Of a DNA stretch of 64,000 bases, positions 1 through 8,526 are shown in pieces; within the stretch, counting starts at the first letter, position 1; each line of letters starts with the position of its first letter. A program made the position numbers and the translations under genes. The notes below the pieces were generated by a model, which was given only the letters and a program-made list of their open reading frames with translations, did no database searches and had not been told where the DNA came from. Origin of the DNA: Streptacidiphilus fuscans (lineage in GTDB: Bacteria > Actinomycetota > Actinomycetes > Streptomycetales > Streptomycetaceae); NCBI RefSeq assembly GCF_015690355.1, contig NZ_JADPRT010000001.1:678946-742945 (forward strand), given 5' to 3'.

Positions 1-1620
1 ATGCCTCAGCCGTACGGTGGTTTCCCCGCTTCTGAGCCGCCCCATCCCACCGGAGCGATGCCGCAGCAGCCCGCGGTTCCCGGCCAGGGCGGCATGCCCG
101 AGGGCGTCTGGCCGTGCCTCATCCCGCCGACCGGCTCGGGGAACCGGTTGTCGCCCGTCCCCGAGCCTTGGGCGGACCCCGGTCGGGAGCGTTTCCTCGT
201 CGCGGACATGGCTCCGGCGGTGCGGCTCGGGAGCACGTGCAGCCTGGTCGTGAGCATCCTGACGGACCGACCCGTCGACAACGTCAGCGCGGCCCGGTCC
301 TTTCAACTGCCCACTGCGACCGGGGGCGTGGCAGTGACGGTCGTTGTACACCCCTCTTCCGGCCTGCTCCCCGAAGACGCCCTGGAGCAGGTGGTCCGGG
401 TGCCACCGGACGGCGACGCGGCACCGGTGCGGTTCCCGTTCCAGGCCGTCCAGGAGGGCCCGCAGCGGGTGCGGCTGACGGCGTGGGTCGGCGGGTCGTT
501 CCTGTGCGAGCTGGAGGTGCAGGTCTCCGTCCACGCGTCTTCCCGCGTCGCGGGAGCGCCGCGTCGAGCCGTGGCCGCCATGGAGTCACTGGTACCGGCC
601 CAGGGCGAGGTCACGCTGCAGATCACCACGATCGACGGCCGACGCGCGTTCCAGATCATCTCCGAGCCGTATCTGGGCCGACTCGTCCATGCGGAGAGCC
701 TGGTCGGGGCTCCGGGCGATGCGGTGGAGCGGGCCATCTCGACGCTGCGGGACCTGGCGGTGGGGCGTTCTCCCTACTCGGCCGGCACGGCGCGTCGTTG
801 GATGGAGGAGGTCGGTGCCGGGCTGTGGCGGCAGATGGTCCCGGATGTGGTCAAGGACGAGTTCTGGCAATTGCGGGACCGGATCACCACGTTCACGATC
901 GCTGCCGACGACGACATCCCGTGGGAACTGCTCTACCCGCTGGCTCCCGGCTACGACGACGGTTTCCTGGTCGAGTCTCTCCCGGTGCTGCGCCGGGCGA
1001 GGGGCCAAGGCCGCGCCCGTAGCCTGCAGTTGTCGGATCCGCGTTTCGTCGTGTCGGCCAGGCAGCCGGTGACCGCTGCTGAGGAGATCGCGGCGATCCA
1101 GGGTGTCATCGGCCGAGGTGCGGTGATCGACTCGATCGAGGGCGTCCTGGACGCCCTCGACGCCGGGGAGTTGAACGTCGCTCATTTCGCCTGCCACAAC
1201 GCGTTCCAGCTCGACGGCGGCGGTTCGCGGATCGAGATGGCGGGTGGGCCGTCGGTGCCGGGGATGCTCAACCGTGTGGCGGTCAGGCGCAGTCTGGCGG
1301 CGCGCAGTCCGGTGGTCTTCCTCAACGCCTGCCGGTCCGCGGGGGCGGTGCCGGAGTACACGCAGATGATGGGCTGGGCCCAGCAGTTCCTCAGCGCGGG
1401 CGCCGGAGCCTTTCTCGGTACGCTGTGGGCGGTCCGCAGCGACAGGGCGAGCTCGTTCGCCACGACGTTCTACACCGCGCTCGCGGAGGGCCGCCCGCTC
1501 GGTCAGGCCGTGCTGGCCGCCCGACGGCAGGCGGCTGCCGGTGACGGCGATCCCACGTGGCTGGCCTACACCGCCTACGGCGACCCCGCCGCCACCGCCC
1601 TCACCACTACCGCCCTCTGA
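1..1620 (+). CDS. CHAT-domain protein (caspase/separase-like peptidase fold), possibly 5'-truncated
   Basis: 539 residues readable from base 1, so the true start may lie upstream of the window. Residues 1-58 are a Pro/Gly-rich disordered stretch. Residues about 60-175 look like a beta-sandwich module, and about 200-535 form a CHAT domain. The expected catalytic dyad is visible as His399 in the AHFACHN motif and Cys444 in the LNACRSAG motif, followed by a typical GAGAFLGTLWAV strand and helix. CHAT proteins are clan CD peptidases often found as effectors of NTPase-dependent conflict systems. The next gene begins 27 bases downstream and resembles Trypco2, a domain reported with such systems, so the two probably form the 3' end of one operon whose sensor or NTPase components lie outside the window. 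The domain call is firm; substrate and biological role are inferred. Confidence 0.85.
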   Translation: MPQPYGGFPASEPPHPTGAMPQQPAVPGQGGMPEGVWPCLIPPTGSGNRLSPVPEPWADPGRERFLVADMAPAVRLGSTCSLVVSILTDRPVDNVSAARSFQLPTATGGVAVTVVVHPSSGLLPEDALEQVVRVPPDGDAAPVRFPFQAVQEGPQRVRLTAWVGGSFLCELEVQVSVHASSRVAGAPRRAVAAMESLVPAQGEVTLQITTIDGRRAFQIISEPYLGRLVHAESLVGAPGDAVERAISTLRDLAVGRSPYSAGTARRWMEEVGAGLWRQMVPDVVKDEFWQLRDRITTFTIAADDDIPWELLYPLAPGYDDGFLVESLPVLRRARGQGRARSLQLSDPRFVVSARQPVTAAEEIAAIQGVIGRGAVIDSIEGVLDALDAGELNVAHFACHNAFQLDGGGSRIEMAGGPSVPGMLNRVAVRRSLAARSPVVFLNACRSAGAVPEYTQMMGWAQQFLSAGAGAFLGTLWAVRSDRASSFATTFYTALAEGRPLGQAVLAARRQAAAGDGDPTWLAYTAYGDPAATALTTTAL

Positions 1621-1647
1621 CCTCAACCCCGCCCTTCTGGAGCCTTC

Positions 1648-2154
1648 ATGGACACCGGTCTGCCGGTCGACGACCTGATCACCGTCATCAAGCGGGCGAT
1701 CAAGCACGCCAACATCTCCGACACCGACGCCGACCGGGACCTCCGGGTCACCTCCGTCTACCTGCACCTGCACACCGTCGCCACCGCGTCGTCCGGGGGA
1801 GGCGTCGACTTCCGGATCCCGTTCGTCGGCATGCAGTTGAAGATCGGCGGCAAGGTCACCCACAAGGACACCCACTCGATCGAGCTCACCCTCGTGCCCG
1901 AGGACCTTGTCGAGCACGAGGTCCGCGACGGGCAGGTCGAGGCCGTGCTGGTCGACGCGATCGAGACGCTGCGCCGCCTGGTGGCCCGGGCAGGCGTCGG
2001 TGAGGACCCGTTCGTGCTCAAGGACAGCACCGTGGAGCTCGTCTTCGCGGTCGAGGAGGACGGCACGATCGCGCTCGGCTTCGAGGGCGAGCTGAAGAAC
2101 GAGGTCACCCACACACTGCGCCTCGGCCTCGGCGTGCCGCCCGGCGCGGCGTGA
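1648..2154 (+). CDS. Trypco2-like small protein downstream of CHAT
   Basis: 168 residues, start ATG with a gene-proximal GGAGCC-type site, 27 bases after the CHAT gene. The N-terminus (LPVDDLITVIKRAIKHA, then alternating short beta strands ending ELTLVP near residue 90) resembles the trypsin-co-occurring domain 2. That family usually shows a helix followed by beta strands ending in a hydrophobic-Leu-Thr-Leu-Pro type strand. A charged C-terminal helix-strand half (about 95-168) ends in a strand pair. There is no signal peptide or membrane segment. In the published comparative-genomics framework Trypco domains accompany trypsin-like or CHAT peptidases in conflict operons, so an adaptor or recognition role beside the CHAT protein is inferred. 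The family assignment is from memory of the pattern and is moderate. A 19-bp tandem repeat starts inside the stop-codon region. Confidence 0.6.
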   Translation: MDTGLPVDDLITVIKRAIKHANISDTDADRDLRVTSVYLHLHTVATASSGGGVDFRIPFVGMQLKIGGKVTHKDTHSIELTLVPEDLVEHEVRDGQVEAVLVDAIETLRRLVARAGVGEDPFVLKDSTVELVFAVEEDGTIALGFEGELKNEVTHTLRLGLGVPPGAA

Positions 2155-2199
2155 CCGATCTGGCAGCGCGTGACCGATCTGGCGGGGCGTGACCGGTCG
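2149..2199. repeat. 19-bp tandem repeat across the stop codon
   Basis: Two full copies of a 19-bp unit beginning GCGTGACCGATCTGGC (2149-2167 and 2168-2186) are followed by a partial third copy from 2187. The TGA of the Trypco2-like gene (2152-2154) lies inside the first copy, so each later copy would supply another stop. It looks like slippage duplication; no regulatory role is evident. Confidence 0.8.
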
Positions 2200-2219
2200 A
2201 ACCTCGTGCCGGTCCGGGC

Positions 2220-4583
2220 TCAGCCCGTCCAGGACCAGTCCGCCACCTCCGGCAGGTCCGTGCCGTGGGCGCGGATCCACGCGGCGTGGCGGGTACGGAC
2301 GTCGGCCATGCGCTGCCGGACGCCCGCCGCACGGGCGGCCAGGCCGGGGACGCGGTCGATGACGTCCATGACCAGGCGGTAGCGGTCCAGGTCGTTGCGG
2401 ACCACCATGTCGAACGGCGTGGTCGTGGTGCCGGACTCCTTGTACCCGCGCACGTGCAGCTCCGGGTGGACGGCGCGACGGTAGGCGAGCCGGTGGATCA
2501 GCCACGGGTAGCCGTGGTAGCCGAAGATCACCGGCTTGTCCCGAGTGAAGACGGCGTCGAACTCGCGGTCCGGCAGCCCGTGCGGATGCTCCTCGGCGGG
2601 CATCAGCCGGGCCAGGTCCACGACGTTCACCACCCGCACGGCCAGCTCCGGCAGTTCCTGCCGCAGCAACTGCGCCGCCGCCAGCACCTCCTGGGTGGGG
2701 ACGTCGCCCGCGCAGGCGAGCACCACGTCCGGCTCGCGGTCGCCGCGTTCGGTGCCGGCCCACTCCCAGATCCCGAGGCCCCGGGCGCAGTGGACCCGGG
2801 CCTCGTCCAGCCCCAGCCAGTCGAAGCACGGCTGCTTGCCCGCCACGACCACGTTGACGTAGTCGCGGCTCGCCAGCACGTGCTCGGCCACGCTGAGCAG
2901 CGTGTTGGCGTCCGGCGGCAGGTAGACGCGGACCGCCTCCGGGCTCTTGTTGAGCACGTGGTCGACGAAGCCGGGGTCCTGGTGCGAGAACCCGTTGTGG
3001 TCCTGCCGCCAGACGTGCGAGGTGAGCAGGTAGTTGAGCGAGGCGATCGGCGCCCGCCAGGGGATCTGCCGGGTGGTGCGCAGCCACTTGACGTGCTGGT
3101 TGACCATCGAGTCGACGATGTGGACGAAGGCCTCGTAGCAAGAGAACAGGCCGTGACGCCCCGTCAGCAGGTAGCCCTCCAGCCAGCCTTGGCACAGGTG
3201 CTCGGAGAGCACCTCCATCACCCGGCCGTCGCGGGCCAGATGCTCGTCGACGGGCAGCACCTCGGCCTGCCAGGCCTTGCCGGTGGCCTGGTAGACGGCC
3301 TGGAGCCGGTTGGACGCGGTCTCGTCCGGGCCGACCAGGCGGAAGTCGCGGCGCTGCGCGGTGTCGGCCATCACCTGGGCCAGGTAGTCGCCCAGGACGC
3401 GGGTCGGCTCGTGCACGGTCGCGCCGGGCTTGTCGACCGGGACGGCGAACCGCTCAAGCTCGCGCAGCGGCAGGTCGCGCAGCAGCAGCCCGCCGTTGGC
3501 ATGCGGGTTCGCGCCGAGCCTGCGGTCGCCCGTGGGGATCTGCCCGAGCACGCCCGGCACGGGGCGTCCCTCGGCGTCGAAGAGCTCCTCGGGGCGGTAG
3601 GAGCGCAGCCAGGCCTCCAACTGCCGCAGATGCTCGGGATTCTCGCGGACCTGGGGGAGCGGGACCTGGTGGGCCCGCCAGGTGCCCTCGACCGGCAGCC
3701 CGTCGACCTCGGCCGGGCCGGTCCAGCCCTTCGGGGTGCGCAGCACGATCAGCGGCCAACGCGGGCGCTCGGCGACGCCCTCCGCGCGGGCCGCGTGCTG
3801 GGCGGCGGCGATGTCGTCCAGGGCGGTGTCGAGGGCGGCGGCCATCGCTCGGTGGACGGCGAACGGCTCGTCGCCGGTGACGTGGATCGGGGCGTAGCCG
3901 TAGCCGCGCAGCAGCTCGTCCAGCTCCGGCTCGGGCAGCCGGGCCAGGACGGTCGGGTTGGCGATCTTGTAGCCGTTCAGGTGCAGGATCGGCAGCACCG
4001 CGCCGTCGTGGACCGGGTCGAGGAACTTGTTGCTGTGCCAGGAGGTGGCCAGCGGGCCGGTCTCCGCCTCGCCGTCGCCCACGACGCAGGCGACGACCAG
4101 ATCCGGGTTGTCCAGCGCGGCCCCGTAGGCGTGCGCCAGCGCGTAGCCGAGCTCGCCGCCCTCGTGGATCGATCCGGGAGTCTCCGGCGCGACATGCGAG
4201 GGCACGCCGCCGGGGAAGGAGAACTGCCGGAAGAGCCGCGCCATCCCGGCCTCGTCGCGGGTGATGCTCGGGTAGTGGTCGGTGTAGCTGCCGTCGAGCC
4301 AGGAGCAGGCGAGGACCGCCGGTCCGCCGTGCCCTGGCCCCCAGACGCAGAGGGCGTCCAGGTCGCGGTCGCGGACGGCGCGGTTCAGGTGGGTGTGCAC
4401 CAGGTTCAGGCCGGGGGAGGTGCCCCAGTGGCCGAGCAGCCTGGGCTTGATGTGCTCCGGGCGCAGGGGTTCGCGCAGCAGCGGGTTGTCCATCAGGTAG
4501 ATCTGTCCGGCCGCGAGGTAGTTGGCGGCGCGCCAGTGGGCGTCCAACTCGGCGAGTGCGGCGTCGGTCAACGGTGCGCTCAT
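2220..4583 (-). CDS. xfp: Phosphoketolase (xylulose-5-phosphate/fructose-6-phosphate)
   Basis: 787 residues, the normal length for the XFP family. ATG at 4583 is preceded by a strong GGAGGGGGAG site. The protein shows the thiamine-diphosphate enzyme layout: an N-terminal half with [19 protein letters not shown] and [15 protein letters not shown] (the ThDP-binding GDGE motif), a Pyr-binding middle domain, and a C-terminal [15 protein letters not shown] motif typical of phosphoketolases. It cleaves xylulose-5-P or fructose-6-P with phosphate to acetyl-phosphate plus glyceraldehyde-3-P or erythrose-4-P in the cytosol, yielding substrate-level ATP if acetate kinase is present. Two palindromes like those upstream of the sensor kinase and stress genes lie 91 and 184 bp upstream, which suggests induction under low oxygen by the adjacent DevR-like regulator. 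Family call is very secure. Confidence 0.96.
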   Translation of the reverse strand: MSAPLTDAALAELDAHWRAANYLAAGQIYLMDNPLLREPLRPEHIKPRLLGHWGTSPGLNLVHTHLNRAVRDRDLDALCVWGPGHGGPAVLACSWLDGSYTDHYPSITRDEAGMARLFRQFSFPGGVPSHVAPETPGSIHEGGELGYALAHAYGAALDNPDLVVACVVGDGEAETGPLATSWHSNKFLDPVHDGAVLPILHLNGYKIANPTVLARLPEPELDELLRGYGYAPIHVTGDEPFAVHRAMAAALDTALDDIAAAQHAARAEGVAERPRWPLIVLRTPKGWTGPAEVDGLPVEGTWRAHQVPLPQVRENPEHLRQLEAWLRSYRPEELFDAEGRPVPGVLGQIPTGDRRLGANPHANGGLLLRDLPLRELERFAVPVDKPGATVHEPTRVLGDYLAQVMADTAQRRDFRLVGPDETASNRLQAVYQATGKAWQAEVLPVDEHLARDGRVMEVLSEHLCQGWLEGYLLTGRHGLFSCYEAFVHIVDSMVNQHVKWLRTTRQIPWRAPIASLNYLLTSHVWRQDHNGFSHQDPGFVDHVLNKSPEAVRVYLPPDANTLLSVAEHVLASRDYVNVVVAGKQPCFDWLGLDEARVHCARGLGIWEWAGTERGDREPDVVLACAGDVPTQEVLAAAQLLRQELPELAVRVVNVVDLARLMPAEEHPHGLPDREFDAVFTRDKPVIFGYHGYPWLIHRLAYRRAVHPELHVRGYKESGTTTTPFDMVVRNDLDRYRLVMDVIDRVPGLAARAAGVRQRMADVRTRHAAWIRAHGTDLPEVADWSWTG

Positions 4584-4662
4584 GGTCGGGCTCCCCCTCC
4601 GGGAGTGCGGTCGACGGCGTCTTCGCGTACACCGTCCACCGTGGCGGCCCGTGACGCCGCCC

Positions 4663-4686
4663 GGACAGGGCCGACCGGACCACACT
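4663..4686. promoter_or_regulatory. DevR/OsdR-like palindrome A
   Basis: 24-bp site centred between 4674 and 4675. Left half GGACAGGGCCGA, right half CCGGACCACACT. The left half is identical to the consensus of the four-site set; the right half is degenerate. It lies 91 bp upstream of the phosphoketolase start. Confidence 0.6.
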
Positions 4687-4690
4687 CGCC

Positions 4691-4740
4691 GCCGGACGAG
4701 GCCGGACGAGGCCGGACGAGGCCGGACGAGGCCGGACGAG
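4691..4740. repeat. Five exact 10-bp tandem repeats between two palindromes
   Basis: Five consecutive copies of GCCGGACGAG, followed by a diverged GCCGTTCGGC. The array fills the space between palindromes A and B in the divergent promoter region. A 10-bp period is close to one helical turn, so copy number changes would shift spacing without much change of face. A functional role is speculative. Confidence 0.9.
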
Positions 4741-4755
4741 GCCGTTCGGCGACGG

Positions 4756-4779
4756 GGACGGGGCCGATCGGTCCTGTCC
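4756..4779. promoter_or_regulatory. DevR/OsdR-like palindrome B (best match)
   Basis: 24-bp near-perfect palindrome centred between 4767 and 4768: left half GGACGGGGCCGA, right half TCGGTCCTGTCC. It is 184 bp upstream of phosphoketolase and about 135 bp upstream of the divergent Rv1733c-like gene, so it could serve either or both. Confidence 0.75.
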
Positions 4780-4902
4780 GGGCCGGGGAGCGGGTGGAAG
4801 GGTGGGACCACGGGGACGACCGCCGCTGCGGTGCGAGGCCACCCGCCCGCGACAGGGCCCGCTCGATTCGCGGCGTCGTGCCCATCCAGGAGGCGACGAC
4901 CC

Positions 4903-5553
4903 ATGGCAACGCCCGCAGCCGCACCGCGCCCGTCCGCCCCCGCGCCGAGACGTTCCCGCCTCGCTCGTCTCGGCCGACTTGTCAGTCTGGTCGGTCTCGT
5001 CGATCTCGCCCGGGGGCTGCCGGGCCGCCCGAGCGTGCTGCGGCGTCGGACCGACACCTGGCGGTCGGTCCTGCTGGAGCTCCGGATCCTCGGCGTTCTC
5101 GCCGCGCTGGCGGTCGGCGCGCTGGTCGGGATGTCCGTCTACCAGCAGGGCCGTGCGCACGCGCTGGAACAGGCCAGGAACCTGCGTCCGGTGCAGGCCA
5201 GGATCGTGAGCCGACCCTCCCCGACGGGCGACGGCGGTGACGTGGCCCAGGTGACCTGGACCGCCTCCGACGGCACGGTGCAGCAGGCCGTCACGGGCGT
5301 CCCGGCGGCGGACGGGGTGGGGGACCACGTCGGGATCTGGCTCGACGCGAGCGGCCAGCCGGTGGCCGCACCCACCTCCGTCGTGAACATCGCAGGCACC
5401 GCCGTGCTGGTGGGCCTGCTGGTGACGGTCGGCGCGGGCGTCGTGGTCGAATCGGCCGGAGCCTTGGCGCGGTGGCACCTTGACCGTCGGGACGAGGAGA
5501 CGTGGGAGACCGAGTGGCAGGTCGTCGAGCCGGTCTGGTCCCGCCGCCGATGA
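4903..5553 (+). CDS. Rv1733c-like two-helix membrane protein
   Basis: 216 residues; ATG at 4903 is preceded by an AGGAGG site (4888-4893). A basic, Pro/Ala-rich N-terminus leads to transmembrane segment 1 (about residues 60-80), an extracytoplasmic loop of about 80 residues rich in Thr, Val and Asp, transmembrane segment 2 (about 161-183) and a short charged cytoplasmic tail ending in Trp/Arg residues. This architecture matches the actinobacterial Rv1733c family, whose M. tuberculosis founder belongs to the DosR dormancy regulon; molecular function is unknown. It is divergent from phosphoketolase, shares its palindrome-bearing promoter region, and precedes the DevR-like gene in convergent orientation. 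Context supports hypoxia or dormancy-linked expression. Longer in-frame upstream translation is possible but has no better ribosome site. Confidence 0.75.
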   Translation: MATPAAAPRPSAPAPRRSRLARLGRLVSLVGLVDLARGLPGRPSVLRRRTDTWRSVLLELRILGVLAALAVGALVGMSVYQQGRAHALEQARNLRPVQARIVSRPSPTGDGGDVAQVTWTASDGTVQQAVTGVPAADGVGDHVGIWLDASGQPVAAPTSVVNIAGTAVLVGLLVTVGAGVVVESAGALARWHLDRRDEETWETEWQVVEPVWSRRR

Positions 5554-5607
5554 GCCGCAGGGCGGGGCCAAGGCCAGCGGCGTCACGGACGCGTCACGGA
5601 GCCGCCG

Positions 5608-6366
5608 TCACCGACGGTCGGAGCGCGTGGACCGGCCCGGCCCTGTGGCGTGCTGGGCCGCTTGCTCGGCGGCCTGGGAGGCGATGACGGCGGCCTGGAC
5701 CCGGCGCTCCACCCCGAGCTTGGCCAGCATCCGCGAGATGTGGTTCTTCACGGTCTTCTCGGCCAGATAGAGGCGCTGCCCGATCTCACGGTTCGTCAGG
5801 CCTTCGCCGACGAGTTCCAGGATGTCCCGCTCACGGTCGGTCAGTTCGCCCAGCGCGTCTCGCGGCTGCGACGCATGCGCGGCCTGCGAGGTCTGCATGG
5901 ATTGGGCGCTCTGGCCACGCAGGCGGGAGATCAGCCGGGTGGTCGCGCCCGGGTCCAGCATCGACCGGCCCGCGCCGACGGTGCGCACGGCCGAGACGAG
6001 GTCCGTGCCGCTGATCTGCTTGAGGACGTAGCCCGAGGCCCCGGCCATGATCGCGTCCAGCAGGGCGTCCTCGTCGTCGAACGAGGTCAGCATCAGACAG
6101 GCGAGATCGGGGAGTTGCGAGCGCAGGTCCCGGCAGACGGTGATGCCGTCCCCGTCCGGGAGCCGCACGTCCAGCACCGCCACGTCGGGGCGCAGGGCAG
6201 GAACCCGAGCCAGTGCCTGGGCGCGGGTGGCGGCCTCGCCGACGACCTCCAGGCCGGGCTCGGCGTCGAGCAGGTCGCGGACACCGCGGCGTACCACCTC
6301 GTGGTCGTCCAGCAGGAAGACACGGATCGTGTCGGCGGCGGCACCGCCGGAGGAGTCGCCGGTCAT
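5608..6366 (-). CDS. NarL/DevR-type response regulator
   Basis: 252 residues. A receiver domain (about 14-135) has the acidic pair in LLDDHEVV, the phospho-acceptor Asp in [13 protein letters not shown], the Thr/Ser position in MLTSFDD and Lys in GYVLKQI. A LuxR-type helix-turn-helix (about 175-240) contains [20 protein letters not shown] and [15 protein letters not shown], as in DevR. A linker of about 35 residues rich in Gln/Ser/Ala separates them. ATG at 6366 follows a GGGGTGGAGG stretch placed rather close. The gene is divergent from the double-GAF kinase with palindrome C between them, so autoregulation of both is likely. By family and neighbourhood this is the probable OsdR/DevR equivalent that binds palindromes A-D. 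Binding itself is inferred. Confidence 0.88.
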   Translation of the reverse strand: MTGDSSGGAAADTIRVFLLDDHEVVRRGVRDLLDAEPGLEVVGEAATRAQALARVPALRPDVAVLDVRLPDGDGITVCRDLRSQLPDLACLMLTSFDDEDALLDAIMAGASGYVLKQISGTDLVSAVRTVGAGRSMLDPGATTRLISRLRGQSAQSMQTSQAAHASQPRDALGELTDRERDILELVGEGLTNREIGQRLYLAEKTVKNHISRMLAKLGVERRVQAAVIASQAAEQAAQHATGPGRSTRSDRR

Positions 6367-6455
6367 CCCTCCACCCCATCTCGTCGATCTGCGCGGCCGC
6401 GCTGCGCCTGCGTCGCACGGCGATCGAGAGGATCGTCGCGCGCACGCCCGGCGTC

Positions 6456-6479
6456 CGACAGGGCCGAACGGTCCCATCT
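6456..6479. promoter_or_regulatory. DevR/OsdR-like palindrome C
   Basis: 24-bp site centred between 6467 and 6468: left half CGACAGGGCCGA, right half ACGGTCCCATCT. It sits between the divergently oriented response regulator and sensor kinase genes, 101 bp from the regulator start and about 139 bp from the kinase start. Confidence 0.65.
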
Positions 6480-6606
6480 TCGCGCGATCGACGCCGCGGG
6501 GCGCTGCCGGCTGCGGCGATCGCACCTGGTGCGCCGGTCGCCGATGCTGGGTAACGTGGCGATGACCGGGTTGCCCGGCCGGTCCGCCGTCGGGGTGGAG
6601 AGACAG

Positions 6607-8358
6607 GTGCCCGAGGAACCGCCGCACGGGACGGAGAAGGGAGCCCTGGGGCTCCCGGATCTGCGTCTGGACCAGCTTCTGGCTGAGCTGCAGTCCCGGC
6701 TGGACCTTGCCCGGGGCACCCGGGACCGCGTGCACGCGTTGCTGGAGGCGGTCCTCACCGTCGGCCGCGAGCTCGACCTCGAACAGGCGCTGCAGCAGAT
6801 CGTCGAGACCGCCGCGACGCTCGTGGACGCCCGCTACGCCGCCTTGGGCGTCATCGGCGAGGACGCCTCGCTCGCCAAGTTCCTCACCACCGGGCTGACT
6901 CCCGCGCAGGTCGAGGCGATCGGCCCGTTCCCCACCGGCCACGGCATCCTCGGCGAGCTGATCCGGCGCCCCGAGCCGCTGCGGCTGGGCGACATCGCGG
7001 ACCACCCCGCCTCCGTCGGCTTTCCCGCCAAACACCCGCCGATGCACAGCTTCCTGGGCGTGCCGATCCGGGTGCGCGGCGAGGTCTTCGGCAACCTCTA
7101 CCTGACCGAGAAGCGAGGCGGCGGCCAGTTCGACGCCGAGGACGAGTCGGTGCTGCAGACGCTGGCCGTGGCCGCGGGCGTCGCCATCGACAACGCCCGC
7201 CTCTACCGCGACGCCCGGCTGCGCGAGCGCTGGCTGGTCGCCAGCGGTGAGATCACGGCCCGGCTGCTCTCCGGCGCCGCGGAGCAGGACGTGCTGGCCG
7301 AGCTGGTCCAGGCGTCGCTGGAGATCCTGGAGGCGGACCTCGGCGTCATCGCCCTCACCCTGCAGAGCACGGGCGGCACCGAACTGGCGGTCCAGCTGGC
7401 CGAGGGCGTCGACGCCGAACTGCACCGAGGACTGCTGCTGCCTTTGGAAGGCACCTTCATGGGCACGGCCTTCGCCTCCGCCGCGGCCGTCACCAGCGCC
7501 GACATCGCCCACGACCCCCGGGTGACGGCGGGGCCGCCGCGCTGGCGGGGGCTCGGCGCGGCGGTAGCGGTGCCGCTGGGGCGCGGGCCGGGAGGTCCGC
7601 GCGGTGTGCTGATGCTGGCGCGCCGGGCGGGTCTGTATCCCTTCACGCCCGCGGACGTCGCCCCGCTGAAGGCCTTCGCCGACCAGGCCGCGCTGGCACT
7701 GGAGCTGGCCGGCCGCCGCAGCGACGCCGAGCAACTGGCGCTGCTCGAGGACCACGACCGGATCGCGCGGGACCTGCACGACCTGGCCATCCAGCGGATC
7801 TTCGCGACCGGCATGACGCTGCAGAGCGCCCAGCGGTTCATCGACCACCCCCAGGCCGCGGAGCGGGTCGGCCGGGCGGTGGAGGACCTCGACGAGACGG
7901 TGAAGATCATCCGCACCTCGATCTTCGGCCTTCGCTCACGGGGATCCGCGCAGGAGTCGGCGGGACTGCGGGCGCGGATCGTCGACGTCGTCTCCCGTTT
8001 CATCGCCACGCTCGGGTTCACGCCCTCGATCCGGCTGGAGGGGCTGCTCGACACGGACGTCCCTGCGGACCTGGCCGAGGAGGTGCTGGCGGTGCTGGAG
8101 GAGGCACTGAGCAACGCCTCCCGTCATGCCCGGGCCAAAGCGATCGACGTCTTCGCCAAGGTCACCGGCGGCGACGCGCCGGAGGTGGTGCTGACCGTCA
8201 CCGACAACGGCGTCGGCCTGCCCAGGACCGTCCGTCGCAGCGGGCTCGCCAATCTGGAGGAGCGAGCCGTCAAGCACGGCGGGGAGTTCGAGCTCGACGC
8301 CAACCCGGCAGGCAGCGGCACCCGGCTGCGCTGGCAGGCGCCGCTGCAGACCGACTGA
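6607..8358 (+). CDS. DevS/OsdK-like sensor histidine kinase (GAF-GAF-HisKA_3-HATPase)
   Basis: 583 residues from GTG at 6607, chosen because GGAGAG lies 5-10 bases upstream; an ATG at 6562 is an alternative. GAF domain 1 spans about 45-190 and carries [19 protein letters not shown], the segment that in mycobacterial DevS holds the haem-ligand His. GAF domain 2 spans about 210-360. The dimerisation/phospho-acceptor motif is [16 protein letters not shown] with His391, and a C-terminal HATPase domain has [20 protein letters not shown] and GLANLEERA. There are no membrane segments, so it is a soluble cytosolic sensor, presumably of oxygen, NO or CO through haem, phosphorylating the divergent regulator. 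Haem binding is inferred from similarity of the GAF1 loop, not shown. Confidence 0.88.
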   Translation: MPEEPPHGTEKGALGLPDLRLDQLLAELQSRLDLARGTRDRVHALLEAVLTVGRELDLEQALQQIVETAATLVDARYAALGVIGEDASLAKFLTTGLTPAQVEAIGPFPTGHGILGELIRRPEPLRLGDIADHPASVGFPAKHPPMHSFLGVPIRVRGEVFGNLYLTEKRGGGQFDAEDESVLQTLAVAAGVAIDNARLYRDARLRERWLVASGEITARLLSGAAEQDVLAELVQASLEILEADLGVIALTLQSTGGTELAVQLAEGVDAELHRGLLLPLEGTFMGTAFASAAAVTSADIAHDPRVTAGPPRWRGLGAAVAVPLGRGPGGPRGVLMLARRAGLYPFTPADVAPLKAFADQAALALELAGRRSDAEQLALLEDHDRIARDLHDLAIQRIFATGMTLQSAQRFIDHPQAAERVGRAVEDLDETVKIIRTSIFGLRSRGSAQESAGLRARIVDVVSRFIATLGFTPSIRLEGLLDTDVPADLAEEVLAVLEEALSNASRHARAKAIDVFAKVTGGDAPEVVLTVTDNGVGLPRTVRRSGLANLEERAVKHGGEFELDANPAGSGTRLRWQAPLQTD

Positions 8359-8429
8359 GAGCCCTGACAGGCGCGCCGCTCCACCCCGAACCCGTTGGAT
8401 CGCGTCCCTGAGGCATTCCCCGGGGTCGC

Positions 8430-8453
8430 AGAGAGGGCCGATGGGCCCTGTCC
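8430..8453. promoter_or_regulatory. DevR/OsdR-like palindrome D
   Basis: 24-bp site centred between 8441 and 8442: left half AGAGAGGGCCGA, right half TGGGCCCTGTCC. It is 85 bp upstream of the universal stress protein start, and is therefore the likely control site for the usp-PPOX-acg operon. Confidence 0.7.
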
Positions 8454-8526
8454 GTCGTCGCCGCCGTGGCGAACCCTGGGGGGTGAGCCATCCCTCCTCG
8501 GCTGGCCGGAAGGAAGGGCCAAGGCG

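Noticed and set aside
586..3195. 869-codon minus-strand frame opposite CHAT and Trypco2-like genes
   Set aside because: Arg/Pro/Ala-rich shadow without motifs; it crosses two well-supported plus-strand genes.
4691..4740. Possible CRISPR-like repeats
   Set aside because: The units are 10 bp and directly abutting without spacers; no cas genes anywhere in the window.
4584..5057. N-terminal extension of phosphoketolase upstream of 4583
   Set aside because: Arg-rich translation across the promoter palindromes and tandem repeat; the ATG at 4583 has an excellent ribosome site and matches family length.
2265..5240. 991-codon open frame on the plus strand
   Set aside because: It is the antisense shadow of phosphoketolase in GC-rich DNA; composition is Val/Gly/Gln-repetitive and no family is visible, while the opposite strand encodes a complete XFP enzyme.
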